Positions 18,455-27,639 of a DNA stretch of 64,000 nucleotides are shown here, piece after piece. The DNA is from an uncultured Pseudohongiella sp. GTDB taxonomy: Bacteria > Pseudomonadota > Gammaproteobacteria > Pseudomonadales > Pseudohongiellaceae. Every line of letters starts with the position of its first letter. Within the stretch, counting starts at the first letter, position 1. Below the pieces are notes generated by a model that was not told the DNA's origin, made no database searches, and worked only from the letters and a program-made list of their open reading frames with translations. The DNA lies in NCBI GenBank assembly GCA_902537815.1, contig CACBCS010000002.1:62001-126000 (forward strand). The letters are read 5' to 3'. A program made the translations under genes and the position numbers.

Positions 18455-19119
18455 TCGGATGATCTATCGGTATAGTGAGGATGATCGTTGAAGCTGTTTG
18501 CAAGCCCTAATCTAACTTCGAGCTTTAGGAGATTATCTTCCTTGCCAGCACAGAGCGCTAATTTGCCGGCAGGGCTTTGCCAATTATGTCGCAGCATAAG
18601 TTTGTGTGTTAGTGGCAGCATCTCTTCGATTTCGATGTTTAATTCTAGAGCTATCAATTCAGTTTGCGAAAAAAATGTCGCATCTCCCAAATTCGCTAGA
18701 TCTGCATCTAGAAGCCAAGCGGAAAGTGCTGTGGTAACTACTTGAGCAGGGCCTTTTTCTGTCAACTTGGTGTCCATTATCATTTGTGATACCAAGTTTT
18801 GTTCTTCAGCAGAGAAACGATTGCAATTCCGCATGGCCGTTTTCGCTAGCCTGGCGCCGATCCGTTCGTTATCTACCCTTTGCTCTAGAAAACCTGCATC
18901 GTGAAATGCTGCTGCAATGCCTAATAATAAAATATCTCTATCTGCCACTCCGTCTGAGTGTGCCAACTCGATACTTCGATTAATAACCATTTTTGTATGC
19001 ACTGCAGAGTGGTAATGAAGCTCAGGATCAAGTTGCGAATCTAGTTGCTTTAAAATATCTTTCACTAGCGGCTCGCTATCCACAAAGTCGCTCAGTGTGT
19101 CTTTGACATTTGATTTCAT
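18451..19119 (-). CDS. HD-superfamily metal-dependent phosphohydrolase
   Basis: 222 aa. The HD signature is complete: HYHSAVHT (H35, H41), AFHDAGF (H73, D74), and a later Asp in LLDADLANLG (D138/D140). It belongs to the predicted phosphohydrolases with a YHxxxHT N-terminal motif; this is not an HD-GYP protein, so cyclic-di-GMP is not expected as substrate. First gene of a minus-strand operon with a CNB protein and a class III cyclase, hence a cyclic-nucleotide phosphodiesterase role is attractive but unproven. The promoter must lie in the 140-base gap to the divergent serine hydrolase. Confidence 0.8.
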   Translation of the reverse strand: MKSNVKDTLSDFVDSEPLVKDILKQLDSQLDPELHYHSAVHTKMVINRSIELAHSDGVADRDILLLGIAAAFHDAGFLEQRVDNERIGARLAKTAMRNCNRFSAEEQNLVSQMIMDTKLTEKGPAQVVTTALSAWLLDADLANLGDATFFSQTELIALELNIEIEEMLPLTHKLMLRHNWQSPAGKLALCAGKEDNLLKLEVRLGLANSFNDHPHYTDRSSE

Positions 19120-19259
19120 AAATTAGTCGCATCTTCTGGTTGCGTAACCGACCATTTGCAGTGACACACGGCACGACAAAACGATCGGGCGTGAATCCAA
19201 CTGATTACCGCTAGATTCTAATATTAACTACACCTAAGTGTAAGAGAGTGCAATGAGAT

Positions 19260-20561
19260 ATGAATAAGCGAATTAAATATTATTTCACTCGCGTGGGTGC
19301 GGTTCTCTTGGCGGTGATTTTTTCCGCTGCGAGTAACTCACAAAGCGTTCAAATAACGCCTGAACAGGCTGGCTATGATGGACCAACTCTGGAAAAAATT
19401 GTAGATAGGGCGAATCTAGTTTATGAGGCGGGTCTCATTCCAAACTATGCAATCGCTTTGGCAAAGGATGGTGAAATTTTCTTCTCCACTGCCCGCGGGG
19501 ATCGGACTTTGGGGGCTGACACACCAGTTGATCTAGATACCTTGTTTCCCTTAGCGTCTATGTCAAAGCCGGTTACAAGCAGTGCCGTTATGCAGTTAGT
19601 CGAAAATGGCGTGCTTTCTCTTGATTCGAAATTGTCAGATTTCTTCCCCTCATTTAGTTCGATGTTGGTTGCGCCGAATGGCAGCTTGGGCGCTCAATTC
19701 GAGCCAGCGGTTAAGCAAATTACAATTGAAGATCTCCTTACACACCGCTCAGGTCTTACTTATCGCACCCAAATCGCGGGAAACACAGAAGTTGCAGAAC
19801 TTTACGAAGAAATTGAGCTAATGAATTCATGCTTGTCACCTGATGAAAATATGGAGCTTCTTTCTCAAATTCCTTTGATTGCGCAGCCAGGGTCGGAATG
19901 GAATTATTCTGTGTCATTGGATGTTTTGGGCGCTGTGATCGGTGTTGTATCAGGAGTACCACTAGGTGAATATGTGTCTCAAAATATATTTGATCCGCTT
20001 GGCATAGACGACTCTAAGTGGAGACATGAACAAACAGATCTCGACGCTAAGTATGCGACGTTATACGAACCACCAGCGGGTGGTCAGCCATCATTGGGCG
20101 CGCTCGGTAATGAGTCAATCGAATGGCAATTAGTGGAGAGTTCTCGGTATTCGGCGTGCCCAGTCGGGGGGCCACAAAGATTGTTTGACGAAGGTGGGTC
20201 AGGGTTGGTGGGGTCTGTCAATGACTACATACTGTACGCGTCGATGATTGCGAACCGAGGAACTTTCAAAGGTGTCACAGTTTTGAAAGAAAAAACGGTC
20301 GATCTACAATTCACTGAACGCCTAGATATCAGTAGTTTCCAGCAAGCGGACACAAAACGCGGTTTCGGGTTGGGGTTTGGAATCGTTTATGAGGAAGACA
20401 ATTCTACCGTCGACTATGTGTTCTGGGGAGGATCCAATAACACTGGTTTTTTTATTGATCCAAAGAGTAGAACTGTTGGCGTTCAAATGAGTTCATGCTT
20501 TCGTTGTCGCCAGGCTATGATTGCTGATATTAAGAAAATAGTTAATGAAGCTGCTCTGTAG
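19260..20561 (+). CDS. exported class C beta-lactamase-fold serine hydrolase
   Basis: 433 aa with a signal peptide (hydrophobic stretch about 12-24, ending near SAAS). It has the SxxK motif as S100-M-S-K103, and [11 protein letters not shown] occupies the place of the YxN motif, a form seen in esterases and D-aminopeptidases of this fold rather than in true AmpC. The third motif region reads [13 protein letters not shown]. True antibiotic hydrolysis is therefore unlikely; an esterase or peptidase in the periplasm is more probable. It is 23 bases upstream of the hybrid kinase, apparently cotranscribed, which suggests it may supply or process the kinase's signal. Confidence 0.85.
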   Translation: MNKRIKYYFTRVGAVLLAVIFSAASNSQSVQITPEQAGYDGPTLEKIVDRANLVYEAGLIPNYAIALAKDGEIFFSTARGDRTLGADTPVDLDTLFPLASMSKPVTSSAVMQLVENGVLSLDSKLSDFFPSFSSMLVAPNGSLGAQFEPAVKQITIEDLLTHRSGLTYRTQIAGNTEVAELYEEIELMNSCLSPDENMELLSQIPLIAQPGSEWNYSVSLDVLGAVIGVVSGVPLGEYVSQNIFDPLGIDDSKWRHEQTDLDAKYATLYEPPAGGQPSLGALGNESIEWQLVESSRYSACPVGGPQRLFDEGGSGLVGSVNDYILYASMIANRGTFKGVTVLKEKTVDLQFTERLDISSFQQADTKRGFGLGFGIVYEEDNSTVDYVFWGGSNNTGFFIDPKSRTVGVQMSSCFRCRQAMIADIKKIVNEAAL

Positions 20562-20584
20562 CTGATCTTAGGCGGGAGGTAGAG

Positions 20585-23500
20585 ATGCGGGTTCGCTTGC
20601 TTTTGCTTGGTTTGGCGATACTGGGGTCAATAAGTACTGCTTTGTCTGTTGGCGTTCTGATGAACAACAAAGAAGACATCAGAATTTCTACCGATCAAGC
20701 GCTGAATTATGAAATTTACACAGACTCTTGGGAACGCTTAATTTCTGAAAAGACTCAGGAACTTGAGAGTTTTGGATTGAATGGGCCGAGATCCAATTTT
20801 TGGAAAGCAGAGATCTCTACGCCACTCGATTTTGGTTCTACGAACAATAATTCAAACTATGATCTAGACTTCAGCGCGGCTGCTACAGGTGAGTTGCTAA
20901 ACCCATTCATTAGGGCATTCACTTCTTCACAGTATTCAGAGGCAGGAAACTTCTTAAACATACTTTTCAACCCAAGTCTTCAAAGGCAAGAATTGCTTTT
21001 CTTTAATGCCATAGATCCTTCAAACTTGGAGTCTGTGGTATGCAGAAAGACTATTTTTTCGAGGCAATACGACCCTTGTTCTGAAATATTTGAAACAGAG
21101 TTTATTGATCTCGGTTCTAGATTCGACCTGTATGGATCGGTTATCGAGTCTGGCCTGTCTTGGTCCGGGATTATGGTTCAGTCAACTACTGCCGAGGAAC
21201 ATTACTCATTGATCCATATTTTCCCGGTCATGGTGAACGAAGCAATTGAGATCCTTATTACGGTTGGTAGCTCGTTGGATCCCATCGTAGAAACAATAGG
21301 CCGAGAAGCCGTTGTTGAACCTCAAATCATTAATACGAGCAGGCCAGAGATTAATTTAGAGGGGGCATTTGAGAGAATCATTGATTTCAAGAATCTCAAT
21401 CCCTCATCTACAGCGGCTATAATATCGGATACGGGCGATCGCCTTGAATGCCAACTCGCGAACTTCTTTAGCTCACAGAGCGAATGCGATATTTCAGTGG
21501 TCGAAGCATCGTTCTTGCAGTTAGGCACTAGTCAAGAATCTTCTAAATATTCCCTAGCGCTTTCTCGTGATGTTACCGATATGACCATCCAGCTTGATAG
21601 CGTCACCAGAGATGTGTTGCTTGCGGCCATTGTTTCTATTTCTATAATTATACTTGTTATTACTATCGTTCAGAGAGCTCTCTTTGGTCGTCTAAACAGC
21701 GCCATGATTTTCATTCAGGCTCTGACCAACGGAAGAACCGAGGTTGAGCTTGATGAGGGTAGAAATCTACTCAGCCGAGAAGATGACGAATTTGGGCGGC
21801 TATTTTCTGCGCTAAGATCGTACAGGAATAATCTCATTGCTCTTGAGAAAGAGAGATCGAAGCGGAAACGTGCGCGGGTTGAAAGGGACTCTATTGTAAT
21901 AGAAAAAATGAAAGTTCTTGCTTCTCAATTAGAAGGCGGGGCACAGACGATGCTCCTCCAGGATATTGCTTCCATGGAATCAATGTCCGAGAAAGGAGAA
22001 ATTGACGAACAGGAATCGATCAAGCTCACTGCCGTGGCGTTTGAGCGGATGTCAGATCAGGTTACAGCGCTGATTGACGCGAGAACTCAAGAGATGCAGA
22101 ACGCGAGAGACGAGGCTAATGAAGCTAGCAAGGCCAAAAGCAAATTTTTAGCGAACATGAGCCATGAACTGAGAACACCACTGAATGCGATTATCGGATA
22201 TAGCGAATTGTTAGAGGACGAAGCAGAGGACGAAGGGAACTCTTCTATGCTGGAAGATCTTCGCCGCATCAAAGATAGTGGCAATCATTTATTAAATTTG
22301 ATCAACGACATCCTAGACATTTCTAAAATTGAAGCGGGTAAACTTGAACTTCATATTACCGAATTCGCGCTATCTGATGTGCTAATGCTTTTGGAAAATG
22401 TTTCTAAGCCCTTGGGTGAGAAAAATAATAATAAGCTTACTTTCAATGTAGTCGGTGAGCTTGGATTGCTGAGCCAGGATGAAACCAGGCTTAAGCAAGG
22501 AATACTTAACTTACTGAGTAATGCATGTAAATTTACTGAAAATGGAGAGGTTACGTTAACCACAGAGAAAATAATAAAAGCCAAAAAGCACTATTATTCT
22601 TTTGCAGTAAAGGACTCAGGTATTGGGATGACGGCGGAGCAGTTAAGTAAAATATTTGAGGAGTTTAAGCAGGCAAGTGAGGAAACCACATCTAAATTTG
22701 GGGGAACAGGTCTTGGTTTGTCGATAACCAAAAATTTAGTTGAGATGATGGGCGGCTCCATCCAAGTGACCAGCAAGCTCAATGAAGGATCTACTTTTAC
22801 AATAATTATTCCTGAAAGTTACAGTGAGCATGAGAGCGGAGATCATTCAGTCGCGTCAGGTAAGCTAGACGGAATTTCTCACACATCTTCAAAACCAACT
22901 ATCTTGATTATCGATGATGATAAAAGCATTCACGATATCATTGGTAGAAGGCTTTCCGATGAAGGCTATGAAATTCGGTCTGCTTTTGGTGGTGGCGAAG
23001 GTTTAAATTTAGCTCGTCAATTAATTCCTCAGATAATTTTGCTAGATATATTAATGCCGGGGAAAGACGGGTGGAGTGTCCTTTATGAATTAAGAAGCGA
23101 TGCTCTGTTCTCAGAGACAAAGATAATAGTTATCAGCTCTTTAGAAGATGCTAGAAGTTCCGAATCCCTGGGCGCTCAAGCATTTCTTAAAAAACCGATT
23201 CAAAAAGAATCATTGGTTAATACAGTCTCTCAGATATTCCAGGATGGGATAGCAGGGAAGCAGGTCTTGGTGATTGACGACCTACCTGAGGCAAGATTGT
23301 TGGTCAAGAAGATGCTTGAAAACCTTGGTTTTAGCGTAGACACAGCCGAGAATGGGGAGGAAGCTCTTAAAAACCCTCTAGACCATTATGACTTAGTAAT
23401 TTTGGACCTACTTATGCCTGTAATGGATGGGTTTGAATTTCTCGCGAAGCTAAACGAACTAAGATTGGAACGTTCTCCAGAAGTCATCGTCTATTCCGCT

Positions 23501-23626
23501 CTGGAGCTTGACGAAGCAATGCGAAGTAAATTGCAAGACCAAAGTAGCTTGATACTAGATAAGAATGTTGAGAATTCGGAGCAACAACTCGAAGCCATTC
23601 TGTCCGAGTATTCGGTTTCAGATTAA
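20585..23626 (+). CDS. hybrid sensor histidine kinase with two receiver domains
   Basis: 1013 aa inner-membrane kinase. Membrane helix at about 4-26, a large periplasmic sensor (about 27-343) with no family I recognise and four or so Cys, second helix at about 344-363, HAMP about 364-420, coiled coil to 520, HisKA with His527 in [18 protein letters not shown], HATPase about 630-745 (N-box LLSNACKF, G-boxes DSGIGM and GGTGLGLS), REC1 about 771-885 (D821), REC2 about 892-1005 (D941). REC2 lacks a canonical conserved Lys region (LDKN). It sits between the serine hydrolase and a single-domain REC gene on the same strand, divergent from the cyclase operon. Confidence 0.92.
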   Translation: MRVRLLLLGLAILGSISTALSVGVLMNNKEDIRISTDQALNYEIYTDSWERLISEKTQELESFGLNGPRSNFWKAEISTPLDFGSTNNNSNYDLDFSAAATGELLNPFIRAFTSSQYSEAGNFLNILFNPSLQRQELLFFNAIDPSNLESVVCRKTIFSRQYDPCSEIFETEFIDLGSRFDLYGSVIESGLSWSGIMVQSTTAEEHYSLIHIFPVMVNEAIEILITVGSSLDPIVETIGREAVVEPQIINTSRPEINLEGAFERIIDFKNLNPSSTAAIISDTGDRLECQLANFFSSQSECDISVVEASFLQLGTSQESSKYSLALSRDVTDMTIQLDSVTRDVLLAAIVSISIIILVITIVQRALFGRLNSAMIFIQALTNGRTEVELDEGRNLLSREDDEFGRLFSALRSYRNNLIALEKERSKRKRARVERDSIVIEKMKVLASQLEGGAQTMLLQDIASMESMSEKGEIDEQESIKLTAVAFERMSDQVTALIDARTQEMQNARDEANEASKAKSKFLANMSHELRTPLNAIIGYSELLEDEAEDEGNSSMLEDLRRIKDSGNHLLNLINDILDISKIEAGKLELHITEFALSDVLMLLENVSKPLGEKNNNKLTFNVVGELGLLSQDETRLKQGILNLLSNACKFTENGEVTLTTEKIIKAKKHYYSFAVKDSGIGMTAEQLSKIFEEFKQASEETTSKFGGTGLGLSITKNLVEMMGGSIQVTSKLNEGSTFTIIIPESYSEHESGDHSVASGKLDGISHTSSKPTILIIDDDKSIHDIIGRRLSDEGYEIRSAFGGGEGLNLARQLIPQIILLDILMPGKDGWSVLYELRSDALFSETKIIVISSLEDARSSESLGAQAFLKKPIQKESLVNTVSQIFQDGIAGKQVLVIDDLPEARLLVKKMLENLGFSVDTAENGEEALKNPLDHYDLVILDLLMPVMDGFEFLAKLNELRLERSPEVIVYSALELDEAMRSKLQDQSSLILDKNVENSEQQLEAILSEYSVSD

Positions 23627-23684
23627 TTGCTTATGTCGGCAAAAGATGCCCAGTTGCCCTGAAATTTAACAGTAGGATAGATGC

Positions 23685-24047
23685 ATGACTAAAATATTGA
23701 TAGTTGAAGATAACGAGCTGAACCGAGATATGCTTTCGCGCCGTCTTCTTAGAAAAGGGTTCGAGCTTGAGGTTGCAGTAGACGGCCAGGATGGCCTTAA
23801 TGCTATGAGAAATAAGAATCCTGATCTCGTGCTAATGGATATGGGATTGCCGGTTAAGGATGGGTGGACGGCTACACGTGAGGCAAAGGACGATCCGGAA
23901 ATCTCGCATATACCAATTATTGCGTTAACCGCACATGCGCTCGATGCCGACAAAGAGAAGGCTCTTGCTGCTGGTGCTGATGACTTTGATACTAAGCCTG
24001 TAAATTTTCCAGGATTACTTGAAAAGATTTCCAGATTTCTCGCCTAG
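23685..24047 (+). CDS. single-domain response regulator (CheY/DivK-like)
   Basis: 120 aa consisting of one receiver domain: acidic residues in IVEDNELNRD, phospho-acceptor D52 in LVLMDMGLPVKDGW, Thr/Ala switch ALTAHAL, and conserved Lys in FDTKPVNF. There is no output domain, so it acts by protein contact or as a phosphorelay shuttle. It follows the hybrid kinase by 58 bases with TAGGAT near the start, and is its most likely partner. Confidence 0.92.
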   Translation: MTKILIVEDNELNRDMLSRRLLRKGFELEVAVDGQDGLNAMRNKNPDLVLMDMGLPVKDGWTATREAKDDPEISHIPIIALTAHALDADKEKALAAGADDFDTKPVNFPGLLEKISRFLA

Positions 24048-24322
24048 GCATTGGTGTCTAATTGGTATCTATATGTATGGCACCAAAAGTTAAATTGGGT
24101 ATACGAGTTAAAATGATCTTATTTTTACTAACAACCTGGATAAAGGCGCGAGGTATTTAGAGTCATAGATGACAGTGAATCTGGTCGAGAACCGGATCGA
24201 AAAGCTATAGAGACTTATACCAACGCAGAACGAACAGAATGGGCAGTAAAATTCACCCTTTTTAGCTGATTCGCTCCTCGCTAATTAACTTCTGCGATGT
24301 GTAGCCTTGAGCCTTGTGGAAC
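24048..24322. other. AT-rich spacer between convergent genes
   Basis: Contains the left 43-bp direct repeat (24222-24264) and no gene I can support. A TTTTGG-CA-CCAAAA palindrome spans about 24331-24344 at the end of the following minus-strand gene. Confidence 0.5.
24222..24264 (+). repeat. 43-bp direct repeat, left copy
   Basis: Matches 26823-26865 at 37 of 43 positions without gaps. The shared core is AATGGGCAGTAAA, one differing base, then TTCACCCTTTTTA. The two copies bracket the TPR-methyltransferase gene in direct orientation. Confidence 0.75.
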
Positions 24323-26857
24323 CTATCGTTTTTGGCACCAAAATTGATACATTGATTTAAAGCTCTTTGGATACGTGATTTCAAATTGATCCCATTTTTC
24401 AAGGTTATCCAACGACTCTTTGCCGTTAAATTTCGAGAGAAAGCTACGCAAAAGCTTGCGATTTTCGAAGCCACAAAATCGTAGTCCCAATATTTCTAGC
24501 ATGGATTGTATATCCTTAATATCGAAGCGGTGCTCCGTAGAATGGACTAGAAGGTCTCTAAATTCGCTTAGATTGTAAAAATCGAAGGTGTTAAAAACCT
24601 CTGGATAGTTCTTCTTTTGGGTATCTCGGAACCTGGTTCTGAACTTGCGGAGTTCGCTATTGCTTAATTTGCTACCGCCGCTTGTCAGAGATTGATAGAG
24701 GCGGGGAAATCCTGATCGGGCCTTTGCGCTGTACAATGCAACTTTCATGAGTCCCCCGTCGATAAGTGCACTAGTGAGCTCCTTCCAGCCACGGAGGGGC
24801 TCCTCCATGTGATGTAGCACTCCAGAACACATAACTAGATCGAACCTCCGATCGAGCGTTCTTATATCTAGAATATCTAATTTTAAGAAATCGATGTTTT
24901 TAATTCCGTATTCTTGGCTCTTCCTTTTGGCAAAGGCGAGGCTGCTCAAGCTGATATCTGTTGCTAGTACACGACAGTTTCTGATCTGTGATGCAAGCTC
25001 GATGCATTCTTGGCCGGTCCCGCATCCTGCTACGAGAATATCAATCTCCCGTTGTTCATCAAAAAACGCTGGCCTGTGAAAATTCAAGGATTTGGAGGAA
25101 AAAAATTGTTCAAAACGGTATGGTTCAGGTTCTAATCGAAGTGACGTCCACTTCGGATATGGATTTTGTTCATAGTGCTCACTAACTAAACCACTTACTT
25201 TATTGGATATGACACGCGCTGAAATGTCTTTAGAAAGTCTAATTTCAGTCTTGGGTTCTACAACATGAACCCTTAAAAATTCGTCGATATTGGTTTTTTT
25301 ATCTAAACCGGATATCCAGGGCTTGTCCCTGATTTGCTGATAGCAAGCTAAGATAAGTACTTGGATAATATTAGTTCGATCACCTCTTGCAATTTGGTTC
25401 TCAATTCCCACCTCTAATGACTCTATTGCCGCTTCTTCATTTACATCACTATCGTAGATATATTCGTTCAAATAGCATTGAATGGCTAAAGTCGATATTA
25501 CGCGGCAAGTAATATCGTTAAGTGGTAAATTCTCGCTGTTGTGTAGCAAGCACTTTCGCAACCTCGTGAAATAAAGCTCAAATTCTGCCGAAACTAGGTG
25601 AACCGCTGTTAGCGCTTGGCAAAGAAGGTGTTCGTGATAGATCGTCTCAAGCTCAACAAGCAATCGACTTTGAGCCCAGTCTTCCATCACTACCTGAATA
25701 TCTAACCGAGAATAAGGGCTAGCTCGGATCAGATTTAAGGCGTGATTAATAACGTTTATAGGGCGCACATATTGAGCTTTTTTCAATAATAGGCTGGTTG
25801 CCTTGTATAAATTCTCTGAAAAAGGGAATGCATCTAAGTTTTTAATAGCTGCGCCTAAGTTCAGCAAGCTGTAATGGTCTGACGGCTTAATCGCGATAGC
25901 CAGTGCTAATGCATCTACTCCTGCTATGTATTGCCCGCTAGAAATCTGTATAGCGCCAAAAAATCGCAGCAAATCTACATCTTTCGGATATTTCGCTAAT
26001 AATTTTGAAAGTATTTTTATCGACTTCGTATGGTCTCTCGCGGCATAGGCGCTTTGAGCATTACTTAATTCACTTGAGTTCTTCGGGCACGTCTTCGATT
26101 TCTTAGTTTCAGCAATTGATTCAAGTAGTCGATTGTTCTGTGCATGATGCGGAAATCTACTTTGAATAAGTTTGCAAAGGCCTCGTGCCTCGCTTACCTT
26201 GTCCCGTGTAAAAAGAGAAAACGAAATTTCGATCAAATTTTGCAGAGGCATATCCATAATCCTCTGGGGATCGGTTTTTAAAAAATTCAAATCCCCTTTT
26301 ATGCTGTTGATCGTTTCCAGCCGTAATTTAATCTTTGAAATTGTGGGCGATCTTGCGCCTTTTTCGACAATCATCTTAAGATATGAGTCGGCCTCTGTTA
26401 GATGCTTGCCTTCAATTAAAGCGCTAATGAAAGATTCCCAATATTTGGTTGAGTTTTTCTTTTGTTCTACAGCTGATCGAAAGTTGTGAAGAGAGTTGTC
26501 GTATTTCCCAATATTGAGATTGATCCAGCCGTTCATGTATGTCAGCTCGGAGTCTTCGGGCCGCAGTTTAATCAATGAGCTAATCATATCTTGCAGCAGG
26601 TCCAATTTGCCTTGCTCTATCAGCTCTAGAATCTCTTCTCGCTCGTTCAAATCTGCTAAGTCCGGGGTCATTAGCTCCATATACTCAGTCCTTGCGCTAG
26701 TGAGTTGATTTGCGTTTCTATAACTGAGAATCAAGGGAAGAACTTCATTGTCCAATATTTCCGGTGAGTCTAGTCCCCTCTTAATTCTAAAGGTATTGGT
26801 ACTTAAAATCAGAATGATGTCCAATTCAGAACGAGCGTAATGGGCAGTAAATTTCAC
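24323..26857 (-). CDS. TPR protein with C-terminal SAM-dependent methyltransferase domain
   Basis: Up to 844 aa. The N-terminal 330 or so residues form tetratricopeptide-like helical repeats (for example the ARDHTKSIKILSKLLAKYP unit), a helical middle region follows, and a class I methyltransferase domain begins near residue 600 with ILVAGCGTGQECIELASQ, then VLATDISLSSLAFAKRK, FLKLDILDI and FDLVMCSGVLHHMEEP. The substrate is unknown. The open frame begins at GTG 26857, inside the right 43-bp repeat, so the first residues (MKFTAHYARSE) are encoded by the repeat and the true start may be internal, for example ATG 26680. This could mean the gene was truncated or captured when the repeat arrived. 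AT-rich codon use, like the rest of the island. Confidence 0.8.
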   Translation of the reverse strand: MKFTAHYARSELDIILILSTNTFRIKRGLDSPEILDNEVLPLILSYRNANQLTSARTEYMELMTPDLADLNEREEILELIEQGKLDLLQDMISSLIKLRPEDSELTYMNGWINLNIGKYDNSLHNFRSAVEQKKNSTKYWESFISALIEGKHLTEADSYLKMIVEKGARSPTISKIKLRLETINSIKGDLNFLKTDPQRIMDMPLQNLIEISFSLFTRDKVSEARGLCKLIQSRFPHHAQNNRLLESIAETKKSKTCPKNSSELSNAQSAYAARDHTKSIKILSKLLAKYPKDVDLLRFFGAIQISSGQYIAGVDALALAIAIKPSDHYSLLNLGAAIKNLDAFPFSENLYKATSLLLKKAQYVRPINVINHALNLIRASPYSRLDIQVVMEDWAQSRLLVELETIYHEHLLCQALTAVHLVSAEFELYFTRLRKCLLHNSENLPLNDITCRVISTLAIQCYLNEYIYDSDVNEEAAIESLEVGIENQIARGDRTNIIQVLILACYQQIRDKPWISGLDKKTNIDEFLRVHVVEPKTEIRLSKDISARVISNKVSGLVSEHYEQNPYPKWTSLRLEPEPYRFEQFFSSKSLNFHRPAFFDEQREIDILVAGCGTGQECIELASQIRNCRVLATDISLSSLAFAKRKSQEYGIKNIDFLKLDILDIRTLDRRFDLVMCSGVLHHMEEPLRGWKELTSALIDGGLMKVALYSAKARSGFPRLYQSLTSGGSKLSNSELRKFRTRFRDTQKKNYPEVFNTFDFYNLSEFRDLLVHSTEHRFDIKDIQSMLEILGLRFCGFENRKLLRSFLSKFNGKESLDNLEKWDQFEITYPKSFKSMYQFWCQKR

Positions 26858-26865
26858 CCTTTTTA
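26823..26865 (+). repeat. 43-bp direct repeat, right copy
   Basis: Right partner of 24222-24264. It covers the apparent GTG start of the TPR-methyltransferase frame. Confidence 0.75.
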
Positions 26866-26889
26866 TGCGTAATTTCTAAGAATTTGTGA

Positions 26890-26954
26890 GTATCTCTGAG
26901 TAGATAAATTTATAAATGGTTGATATTTATACAGTTTTACATACTCACAGATAC
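26890..26954. repeat. inverted repeat beside the right island boundary
   Basis: GTATCTCTGAGTA (26890-26902) and TACTCACAGATAC (26942-26954) are inverted copies, 12 of 13 matching, 16 bases before the tRNA-Glu remnant. Arm-type recombinase or excisionase sites are one possible reading; a simple hairpin is another. Confidence 0.4.
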
Positions 26955-26970
26955 CCATATTTTCTATGTG

Positions 26971-27019
26971 TCGGATTTTCATCCCGGCGACAGGGGATCG
27001 AAACCCCTAGGGGACGCCA
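26971..27019 (+). pseudogene. tRNA-Glu 3' remnant (attR-like)
   Basis: Reproduces the tRNA-Glu sequence from the anticodon stem to CCA with scattered changes (for example GGGATCGAAA in place of GGGTTCGAAA in the T-loop) and lacks the 5' half, so it cannot fold into a tRNA. It marks the right edge of the island. Confidence 0.85.
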
Positions 27020-27042
27020 AATTATTTGGTAGATAAAACAAT

Positions 27043-27080
27043 GGGTTACAGCCGTTTTGACTGTAACCCTTTTTATTTTC
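27043..27080 (+). terminator. duplicated tRNA-Glu terminator
   Basis: GGGTTACAG (27043-27051) with CTGTAACCC (27061-27069), then TTTTTATTTTC: the same hairpin and loop as at 15719. Confidence 0.85.
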
Positions 27081-27258
27081 ATCAGCTGTAAAAGCCATTT
27101 TCGGCCTTTTTAATCAGTATTGCTGATGGTCTGCCCAGTGTTAAGCTTACTGCGATCCTTACCCTCATATTCTTTTATTTACTGCGCGTAAGTGCGGAAG
27201 CGTGCTCCTCAGAAGGAAGCTACATCGCCTTAAACACGCGATGAAGAGGATAGTTGAC

Positions 27259-27639
27259 TCACGCACTATACATGGTGCCGTTCCACTCTAAATCTGCGAG
27301 CCCCATTTCGCCTTCGCTTCTAATTGTGGTGCCGTCTGAAATACTTATAAGTAGACTTGTCTTCGCTACGTGACGATCAGGGGGCGTCTCCCAAGTGCCT
27401 TCACCCTGCCCAATAACGGTTGTGCCGTCTTCTAAAAATGCTTGACCTACCCACTTGATGGTTCCGCCGCGATTTAAATCAGATGGTGGTGTTGGGCCAA
27501 ACGTTAGGGTTCCGTATACCGCACCAAAGCCGTCGCCACTCCCTTCCCAGTTTTGACGAATAGTAACGTCACCATTGTTTTCAGAGGTATACGTGTTTCC
27601 TGCAAATTTTAGTGAGAACTTGCCGATTTCTTCAGACAT
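27259..27639 (-). CDS. small beta-rich protein of unknown function
   Basis: 126 aa, no signal peptide, no Cys. It is rich in Gly, Thr and aromatic residues in alternating patterns (NNGDVTIRQNWEGSGDGFG, FLEDGTTVIGQGEGTWETP), which suggests a compact beta-barrel such as an allene-oxide-cyclase-like or lipocalin-like fold; I cannot name the family. ATG 27639 has AAAGGAAA upstream. A degenerate copy of its first 20 or so codons and leader lies at 27969-28036. Confidence 0.65.
   Translation of the reverse strand: MSEEIGKFSLKFAGNTYTSENNGDVTIRQNWEGSGDGFGAVYGTLTFGPTPPSDLNRGGTIKWVGQAFLEDGTTVIGQGEGTWETPPDRHVAKTSLLISISDGTTIRSEGEMGLADLEWNGTMYSA

Noticed and set aside
15944-19119. Pycsar- or CBASS-type antiphage system (cyclase plus effector)
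   Set aside because: The cyclase is a two-component-regulated class III enzyme with adenylate-type residues, and no TM, TIR, nuclease or phospholipase effector is present. A signalling role is simpler.
18451-19119. HD protein as cyclic-di-GMP phosphodiesterase
   Set aside because: The GYP motif and extended HD-GYP signature are absent.
19260-20561. AmpC-type antibiotic resistance beta-lactamase
   Set aside because: SxxK is present but the YxN and KTG motifs are replaced by YSV and a GGSNNTG region; this fits esterase/peptidase relatives.
24331-24344. TTTTGGCACCAAAA palindrome as terminator of the TPR-methyltransferase
   Set aside because: It lies within the last codons of the gene and lacks a following T run on the minus strand.
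26971-27019. Second functional tRNA-Glu
   Set aside because: The 5' half (acceptor strand, D-arm, anticodon 5' strand) is missing and the T-loop TTC is altered.
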